A stretch of DNA of 12,590 nt, taken from assembly GCA_012033095.1 (NCBI GenBank), contig JAAUPO010000020.1:1-12590 (forward strand), given 5' to 3'. Position numbers and translations under genes: made by a program. How positions within the stretch are numbered: the stretch's first letter is position 1; the number at the start of each line of letters is the position of its first letter. The notes beneath the pieces were generated by a model. The model was not told where the DNA came from. It worked only from the letters and a program-made list of their open reading frames with translations, and ran no database searches. The DNA is from Synechococcaceae cyanobacterium RL_1_2 (lineage in GTDB: Bacteria; Cyanobacteriota; Cyanobacteriia; Cyanobacteriales; JAAUPO01). Shown in pieces: positions 7,930 through 12,590 of this stretch.

Positions 7930-8949
7930 CTAATAAACGCCATCAAATACTCTTAATATGCCAATCATTAAATACTTCCCATAAAGTTTAATGGGGCGGC
8001 CACACAGTTCCATTTTTAATAGTTCTCTTTCTTTGGTTAAACCTTTAAAGCGCGCATCAAATTTTTTTTGAATTGCCCCTTGATTAAAACAATTAGATAA
8101 ACTATTAATAAACTGTTCTCGATGATTTGGGGCAATGAGCTTTTCCATGGATTTAAGCTCAAACAATTCGCCGAGGGTATAGTCAAAGGTTTGGGCAAAA
8201 TTTGCATCGGCATATACTAAACGGCCATCGTTTGCTAACAAACAAATGCCAATATTTTTAAAGCTAGTTAATTCTTCATTTTGATCCTTTTCCCCTGGGA
8301 GGATGGCCGCTGCTGATTTTTCCATAGTATTTTCCAGCGATTCAACCATAGAGGCTTGTTTTTCGGGGCGAAAATTAGCCAGATAAAAATTCATTTGATC
8401 TAACACTAAAGCCATTTTTTCCCCGCAGCTTTCCATTTGTTTCGCAAGATAGGAATCAAAAAAGCCTTTTTTCGAATGCATGAGGGTAATTAGGGCTAAA
8501 ACCGATTTACCCCGGACGAGGGGAATGCAGAGTACAGAGCCTACTTGATAGGGTTGGTGTTCCAATTTCACCCAGCGATCGTCTTGATCCACATCCTCAA
8601 TCAGGCCGATGGTTTGGTGGCGATAGACCCAACCGGCGAGACCTTTTCCTAGCACTTTCCCGATTACGTCGTATCGTTCATCCCGAATTGTAATTCCCCT
8701 TGCGAGAATACTTTCGGTCACAAGACCTTCCTCATTTAACCAAAATAAACTACTTTCTTCTGCTTTACTTAGTTGACAGGCTAACTCTAGGGTTTGACGG
8801 AGCATGGTTCTGAGGAGCAAATTCCCGGATGTCCGCTTAATCATCGAGACAAGGGTATTAGATAGCTTGGTATGTACCTCAAAAGCTGCTTGGGATATTC
8901 TGAGTTCTTCTAATTCTTGCTCTAAGGCTACGGATTCATGGTTAGCCAT
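7930..8949 (-). CDS. GAF and PAS domain sensory protein without an output domain
   Basis: Intact 339-residue soluble protein. Residues 1-45 are probably helical or coiled coil. A GAF domain spans about 45-185 (ESSLFWLNEEG, GKGLAGWVYRHQTIG, DRWVKLEHQPYQVGSVLCIPL), and a PAS-like domain about 230-335 (NIGICLLANDGRLVYADANFAQTFDYTLGEL is the core, read in parts). There is no histidine kinase, GGDEF, EAL or DNA-binding domain, so it probably passes a signal through a partner protein. Cys141 lies in the CIPL strand, not in the usual place for a bilin-binding cysteine of a phytochrome or cyanobacteriochrome, so I do not call it a photoreceptor. Start: ATG at 8947-8949 has an in-frame TAA four codons upstream, which excludes a longer form. 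No Shine-Dalgarno site is seen. Ligand and target are unknown. Confidence 0.85.
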   Translation of the reverse strand: MANHESVALEQELEELRISQAAFEVHTKLSNTLVSMIKRTSGNLLLRTMLRQTLELACQLSKAEESSLFWLNEEGLVTESILARGITIRDERYDVIGKVLGKGLAGWVYRHQTIGLIEDVDQDDRWVKLEHQPYQVGSVLCIPLVRGKSVLALITLMHSKKGFFDSYLAKQMESCGEKMALVLDQMNFYLANFRPEKQASMVESLENTMEKSAAAILPGEKDQNEELTSFKNIGICLLANDGRLVYADANFAQTFDYTLGELFELKSMEKLIAPNHREQFINSLSNCFNQGAIQKKFDARFKGLTKERELLKMELCGRPIKLYGKYLMIGILRVFDGVY

Positions 8950-9103
8950 AAAAATTTACTGATGATTGTGAGGATAGATTAAAGCGTTCACTCTAACATT
9001 ACTCCAGATTTTCCAGGGTATTTCCGGATGTAATTGGCTCTAATATTTTGGGAGGATGGGAATTTAATTTCTGGTTCTATCGGGTAATGCGGAGAGGATC
9101 TGA

Positions 9104-9933
9104 TCAGCCATCGATCGCGGCGGTTTCTGGGGATAAGACCCGATTGAGTTTCCCCGATCGATAGCCCTCTAAGTCTAGGGTGACAAACACAAAACCGAGT
9201 TGTTGAAATTTTTCCACGAGGAGCTCTAAATCGACTACGGCCACAAAGGATTTAATTTGTTCCGGTTGTAGTTCAATTCTAGCGGTGTCGCCCTCGGAGC
9301 GTACCCGTAGGTTGCGGTAACCAAGATTGCGTAAGTGAATTTCTGCTCTGCCTAACCGTTGTAGTTTAGCGATCGTGATTTCTTCGCCGTAGGGAAACCG
9401 AGAGCTAAGGCAGGGCTGGGATGGCTTGTCCCACCAGGGTAATCCTAATAGGCGGGCCGTTTCTCGCACTTCTAATTTGGTCATCCCCACTTCCGCTAGG
9501 GGCGATCGCGCTCCCCGTTCCTTGGCGGCTTTAATTCCAGGACGATAATCTTGTAAATCATCGGCATTAACCCCATCCACAACGTAAGGAAAACCTCGAT
9601 CGCGGGCGAGGGGTTTTAGGTGATCGTGTAATTCACTTTTGCAAAATAACAACGATCGATCGGATTAGAAGTATAGGCGGGGTTATCCATCTCCTGGGTA
9701 TGGATCAGTTCATGGTTAATCCCAATAAAAGCCGCTTGTTCCTGGGCATCATCTAACTCCTCCGGTAACAGGGAGGGAGAAACCGCCGTAACCGCCAATG
9801 CGCGATCGCCGAGACAATCATAGGCGACCTTAGCTACCAACGTACTATCAATGCCACCGGAGTAGGCTACTAAGGCCCGATCCATGGCGTTAAAGAGGGC
9901 TTGTAACTGTTCTAGTTTTTGTGGGACGGTCAT
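9104..9933 (-). CDS. larE: LarE-type ATP-dependent sulfur transferase, frameshifted
   Basis: LarE is a PP-loop ATPase that adenylates the carboxylates of the nickel-pincer cofactor precursor and donates sulfur for lactate racemase and related enzymes. The PP-loop SGGIDST is at residues 25-31 from the ATG at 9931-9933. The frame breaks at 9643-9646: the coding strand has T4, and T5 restores RCYFCKSELHDH. The joined protein has 276 residues, the family length. PCLSSRFPYG places a cysteine at residue 175, matching the sacrificial Cys176 of Lactobacillus LarE; this assignment rests on position and is inference. The upstream in-frame TTG (9952-9954) is also possible but adds residues without a ribosome site. 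No larA, larB or larC lies nearby; in cyanobacteria larE is often found alone. The break separates the PP-loop from the catalytic cysteine, so an uncorrected product would be inactive. Confidence 0.88.
9643..9646 (-). other. frameshift site in larE (T4 where T5 is needed)
   Basis: The coding strand TGTTATTTTGCAAAAGTG reads C-Y-F-A-K-V. One more T gives C-Y-F-C-K-S-E-L, the family consensus, and joins the two reading frames, which overlap by 37 bases. Confidence 0.85.
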
Positions 9934-10282
9934 GGGTTTGAGTGGGGGATTCAACGGAATAAATTAATAAATTATGAATTTAAGCTCTTTGATCCTAACG
10001 GTTTTAGCCCATCAATGCCGATGGCTTCTGGTGTTATAAATAGCAAATATATATAGCAAGTTGCATAATTGTAGATAACAATCTAAACCCTATATTTTTA
10101 CTGTGCACTGTGCAAAGATTTTTGTGTACTTAGGAATAAGAATTTAATAACATCTAAAACTTAAATATCGATGGTTTACGCTCCCTTGAAGGATACCGTA
10201 CAAATTTCTAAGTTATTTAATTCACGATCCTTAACCATCAGTAAATACGCTACATCACAGTAAATATAGCCATCTTAAATCA
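9934..10282. other. AT-rich spacer between ribBA and larE
   Basis: This stretch of about 350 bases is AT-rich, including TATATATA near 10050. The only coding hints are a 30-codon plus-strand ORF at 10171-10263 and, on the opposite strand of the same DNA, an open frame of about 32 codons without a good start. No repeat copy or RNA gene recognised. Confidence 0.5.
10171..10263 (+). CDS. possible small ORF, 30 residues, unknown
   Basis: An ATG-initiated frame encodes a 30-residue peptide beginning MVYAPLKDTVQISK and ending in TAA (10261-10263). Its codon use looks like the neighbouring genes, and the peptide is basic and soluble-looking. There is no Shine-Dalgarno site and I recognise no family. 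It may be a real small protein, the 5' end of a decayed gene, or chance. Confidence 0.2.
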   Translation: MVYAPLKDTVQISKLFNSRSLTISKYATSQ

Positions 10283-11983
10283 CTAAACGAGGGATTGTAA
10301 TTCTGGTTGAGTGGCTTCAGCACTGGGGAGATTATGGCACCCTAAACAGTAAATGATTTGGTGGGCAAAGGGTTGAGCGATCGCGGAAGGTTGTTGGCTT
10401 AAATCATAGCTTTGCCGATCGAGATGGGCTTTTAGGGCTGAGAGGGGATCTTCTCCGGGGGAAAACAGGAATTGTAAGCTAATCAGTTCAGGCCACGTCG
10501 CAATGTTATCCAAAATATCTAGTACCGCTTGGAGGTAAGGATGGGAACTATTGGTAAACCAATGGGCATCGGTTAAATTAGCTTGATCAAAACCGAGGTG
10601 AATCGTTAGGTTTGCTTGGCTAAATACGGCGTTGGCCAAGGGTCGAGCTTCTTCCCTGACCAAAATATCTTTGCCATGGGCAAGGTTTTTGATTTTTTCT
10701 AGCTTATTAAAGCGATCGATGGGGGAGGCGGTTTCTTCAGACCAATCCAGGGCAATGGTGACAAGATAGGTTTGCAGTAGCATATGACCTAACTTTTTTG
10801 CTTTGGTATTGAGGTAATGATCGTTGTAGGTATTAGCTTCAATAATCAAAGGGACGCGATCGACAATTTCTAGGCCATAGCCTTTCAAACCAGCGATTTT
10901 ACGGGGATTATTAGTGATTAATTTAATTTTACTCACCCCTAAATCATTGAGAATTTGGGCCCCCATCCCGTAATCCCTCAGATCTGCAGGAAAACCCAGC
11001 CTTTCGTTCGCTTCCACCGTATCTAAACCAATGTCTTGGAGGGAATAGGCTTTTAATTTATTTACCAAGCCAATGCCCCGGCCCTCTTGGCGCAGATAGA
11101 CAATGACCCCTTGGCCGTGGTGCTCAATCATTTTTAGGGCCGCTTCTAGTTGCATACGACAATCACAGCGAAGGGAACCGAGGGCATCCCCGGTTAAGCA
11201 TTCTGAATGCACCCTAACCATCACCCCTTGATCGGCAAAATCCTCAGGATTACCTTTAACGATCGCTACATGTTCTGTTTTATCCAGATCATTGCGATAG
11301 GCATAAATTTTAAAAGTGCCAAACTCACTGGGTAAATCCGCGATGGTTTCCCGATAGACAAAGCGATCGTGTTCAAGACGATAACTAATCAAGTCAGCGA
11401 TACTAATAATTTTTAACCCAAATTTTTCCGCATACTCCATCAGTTGGGGTAAGCGAGCCATAGAACCATCATCATTCTGAATTTCACAGATAATACCCGC
11501 AGGATAAAGCCCCGATAACCTGGCTAAATCAACGGCGGCTTCGGTATGGCCAGCCCGTTTTAACACCCCTCCTTCCCTGGCTCGGATGGGAAAAATATGG
11601 CCTGGTCGGCGCAGATCATCGGCTTGGGTTTTAGGATCAATTAACGCTTTGATCGTATTAGCGCGATCGTCCGCAGAAATGCCGGTAGTTACACCAAACC
11701 CCGGACTAGCATCGACACTGACGGTAAAGGCCGTTTGATTACTATCGGTATTTTTGGTCACCATCAAAGGTAGATCCAATTGATCTAAGCGATCGCCGGT
11801 CATGGCAATACAGATTAAACCCCGTGCTTCCACTGCCATGAAATTAATATTTTCCGGGGTGGCAAACTCAGCGGCACAAATGAGATCTCCCTCATTTTCG
11901 CGATTTTCGTCATCAACGACAATTACTACCTTTCCGGCCTTAATATCTGCTAAAGCCTCTGGCACAGAATTAAATGTACTCAA
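10283..11983 (-). CDS. ribBA: bifunctional 3,4-dihydroxy-2-butanone 4-phosphate synthase / GTP cyclohydrolase II
   Basis: RibBA starts both branches of riboflavin synthesis: the RibB half makes dihydroxybutanone phosphate from ribulose 5-phosphate and the RibA half opens GTP. RibB spans about 1-200, with the acidic motif [10 protein letters not shown] (24-33) and [14 protein letters not shown] (143-156). RibA spans about 205-400, with zinc ligands C262, C273 and C275 ([14 protein letters not shown]), RQEGRGIGL (298-306) and LITNNPRK (355-362). A C-terminal extension (about 405-566) of unknown role follows, as in other cyanobacterial RibBA proteins. All 566 residues are open, with no lesion. 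The start is TTG at 11981-11983: AAGGA lies six bases before it, and an in-frame TAA five codons upstream excludes an earlier start. I see no FMN riboswitch in the leader. Confidence 0.97.
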   Translation of the reverse strand: MSTFNSVPEALADIKAGKVVIVVDDENRENEGDLICAAEFATPENINFMAVEARGLICIAMTGDRLDQLDLPLMVTKNTDSNQTAFTVSVDASPGFGVTTGISADDRANTIKALIDPKTQADDLRRPGHIFPIRAREGGVLKRAGHTEAAVDLARLSGLYPAGIICEIQNDDGSMARLPQLMEYAEKFGLKIISIADLISYRLEHDRFVYRETIADLPSEFGTFKIYAYRNDLDKTEHVAIVKGNPEDFADQGVMVRVHSECLTGDALGSLRCDCRMQLEAALKMIEHHGQGVIVYLRQEGRGIGLVNKLKAYSLQDIGLDTVEANERLGFPADLRDYGMGAQILNDLGVSKIKLITNNPRKIAGLKGYGLEIVDRVPLIIEANTYNDHYLNTKAKKLGHMLLQTYLVTIALDWSEETASPIDRFNKLEKIKNLAHGKDILVREEARPLANAVFSQANLTIHLGFDQANLTDAHWFTNSSHPYLQAVLDILDNIATWPELISLQFLFSPGEDPLSALKAHLDRQSYDLSQQPSAIAQPFAHQIIYCLGCHNLPSAEATQPELQSLV

Positions 11984-11989
11984 AGCCGA

Positions 11990-11994
11990 TCCTT
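11990..11994 (-). promoter_or_regulatory. Shine-Dalgarno site of ribBA, supports the TTG start
   Basis: On the minus strand AAGGA is followed by TCGGCT and then TTG AGT ACA. It is one of the few clear ribosome sites in the window. With the upstream in-frame TAA it fixes TTG as the initiation codon. Confidence 0.75.
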
Positions 11995-12073
11995 AAAACT
12001 ATATATAAATTATTCTTATCCCATTCTAACTTGTTTAGCAGCCTAAAGCAGGCCCGCTATCTGTGCGAATTAG

Positions 12074-12089
12074 GGGGGACTCCACCCCC
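12074..12089. repeat. GGGGG/CCCCC hairpin in the ribBA leader
   Basis: GGGGG (12074-12078) and CCCCC (12085-12089) enclose ACTCCA. If the ribBA transcript begins upstream of this point, its leader would carry a short, very stable stem about 90 bases before the start codon. No riboswitch family is recognised. Confidence 0.4.
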
Positions 12090-12133
12090 ATTAACCAGGC
12101 TTCCAATGGGCTCCTATCTCCACCCCATTAACC
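12080..12133. repeat. direct repeat pair in the ribBA leader
   Basis: CTCCACCCCCATTAACC (12080-12096) recurs as CTCCACCCCATTAACC (12118-12133), one C shorter and 38 bases on. It could be a pair of regulator sites or a small duplication. Confidence 0.4.
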
Positions 12134-12204
12134 CTATTTCCTTCCCCAGGCACCAACTAAGATATTGATCTATATAGATATAAAATCTATAGCAGTGATA
12201 ACTA

Positions 12205-12372
12205 GGGAATGTCATCAATTAGCATAAAACGTTGATCCTGAGCCGGGTTCAGAAAGTATAGTTTTAAACTGAAATCCTTAGCTAAGATCCTGAGCCGGGT
12301 TCAGAAAGTATAGTTTTAAACTGAAATCCTTAGCTAAAAAGAGTTTTAGGTTTAAAGGATGACAGGCCCTAG
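12205..12372 (-). repeat. dispersed repeat copy B, uninterrupted, with tandem 52-bp core
   Basis: This is the inverted counterpart of copy A at 4694-4950. It lacks the 130-bp insertion, so it shows the empty target site. Its core is duplicated as two identical 52-bp units (12234-12285 and 12286-12337), each with the quasi-palindrome CTGAGCCGGGTTCAG, TTTAAACT and TTAGCTAA. No open frame. Confidence 0.8.
12234..12337. repeat. perfect tandem duplication, 2 x 52 bp
   Basis: Both units start at GATCCTGAGCCGGG and end at CCTTAGCTAA, and I see no difference between them. Identical sequence points to a very recent duplication or to gene-conversion-like slippage. Copy A has the core once. Confidence 0.9.
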
Positions 12373-12380
12373 GTCATAGG

Positions 12381-12442
12381 ATGAAGATCCTTACTAGACT
12401 TGGCTTTCAATGTACTTAATTGCCACAAGCTATTTAGGATTG
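12381..12442 (-). repeat. dispersed repeat, sister of 7770-7832
   Basis: It is about 90 percent identical to 7770-7832 in inverted orientation. It sits between copy B and the MITE-like element that starts at 12448, so at this locus it forms one continuous composite with copy B. Confidence 0.75.
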
Positions 12443-12447
12443 CCATC

Positions 12448-12558
12448 AGGACTTACGCAAAAATTTCGATTCTGTCCTGGGAACCATGATGTTTGGGGAC
12501 AATCGTTCAAGCAAGTCCCTCAAATTTGGGGGATTTAGGGAGCTTTTGCGTAAGTCCT
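12448..12558. mobile_element. 111-bp MITE-like element with 15-bp perfect inverted ends
   Basis: AGGACTTACGCAAAA (12448-12462) and TTTTGCGTAAGTCCT (12544-12558) are exact inverted repeats. The ACTTACGCA end is, from memory, common on cyanobacterial insertion sequences and their MITEs. The inside has no transposase frame but holds a CCCTCAAATTTGGGGG palindrome-like motif and TTTAGGGAGC, also typical of such elements. No target duplication is obvious (flanks CCATC and AAAGA). Confidence 0.7.
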
Positions 12559-12590
12559 AAAGATCTAAAAATTACAATCACCGATTCGTG

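Larger units (their letters stand above)
11984..12590. other. repeat-rich region upstream of ribBA
   Basis: No gene is seen in these 607 bases. The ribBA leader (about 11984-12200) has a G/C hairpin and a short direct repeat. Next come copy B of the dispersed repeat with two tandem 52-bp units, the sister of the 7770 repeat, and a MITE-like element. The last 32 bases show nothing. Confidence 0.65.

Noticed and set aside
7930..8949. GAF-PAS protein as a cyanobacteriochrome or phytochrome
   Set aside because: No cysteine lies where the bilin would attach, and there is no kinase or PHY domain.
486..9646. Programmed ribosomal frameshifting as the cause of the broken genes
   Set aside because: Four unrelated genes are affected, the sites differ (A5, C7, T4), and no slippery heptamer with a downstream structure is evident. 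Homopolymer error or decay is simpler.
367..11983. ubiD and ribBA as a prenylated-FMN gene cluster
   Set aside because: They are about 8 kb apart with unrelated genes on the other strand between them and no ubiX. The metabolic link is real but the genes are not organised together.
11974..12168. Plus-strand open frame of 64 codons in the ribBA leader
   Set aside because: It overlaps the ribBA start, covers repeats and hairpins, and has no ribosome site or recognisable family.
12001..12200. FMN riboswitch upstream of ribBA
   Set aside because: I looked for the conserved RFN blocks on the minus strand and did not find them.
12234..12337. Tandem 52-bp units as a CRISPR array
   Set aside because: There are only two units, they touch with no spacer between them, and no cas gene is present.

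Overview
The window looks like chromosomal DNA of a unicellular (chroococcalean-type) cyanobacterium. The palindrome GCGATCGC (HIP1), a cyanobacterial signature, occurs at least a dozen times inside genes. The proteins also fit: a BamA/Omp85 protein with three POTRA domains, a UbiD of the plastoquinone type, a slr0244-like two-domain universal stress protein, and a RibBA with the long C-terminal extension seen in cyanobacteria. I cannot name the genus. Base composition is moderately AT-rich. About a fifth of the window is intergenic, and much of that is repeat DNA.

Layout: 1-366 gene-free; 367-1880 (-) ubiD, frameshifted; 1881-2198 divergent spacer with a 14-bp inverted repeat; 2199-3076 (+) two-domain universal stress protein, broken in several places; 3226-4692 (+) secreted DUF2330 protein, intact; 4693-5202 repeat unit interrupted by a 130-bp MITE-like insertion; 5203-7492 (+) Omp85/BamA, frameshifted; 7493-7929 gene-free, with a hairpin and one copy of a dispersed repeat; 7930-8949 (-) GAF-PAS protein, intact; 9104-9933 (-) larE, frameshifted; 9934-10282 gene-free apart from a possible 30-codon ORF; 10283-11983 (-) ribBA, intact; 11984-12590 repeat cluster ending in a second MITE-like element.

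The genes do not form one pathway or operon. They are housekeeping or accessory functions (quinone synthesis, flavin synthesis, outer-membrane assembly, sulfur transfer, stress, signalling) separated by long spacers. RibBA feeds FMN synthesis and UbiD uses a prenylated FMN, but they lie about 8 kb apart and nothing in the sequence links them.

Two things stand out. First, four of the seven main genes carry 1-base indels, mostly in or next to homopolymers, while each otherwise reads as a conserved protein. This means either homopolymer sequencing error or recent pseudogene formation in a shrinking genome; the window alone cannot decide. Second, the intergenic regions share a modular repeat family. 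One copy (4694-4950) carries a 130-bp insertion with inverted ends and a 9-bp target duplication, and the uninterrupted target is present twice at 12234-12337. I see no new defence, biosynthetic or CRISPR-like system.
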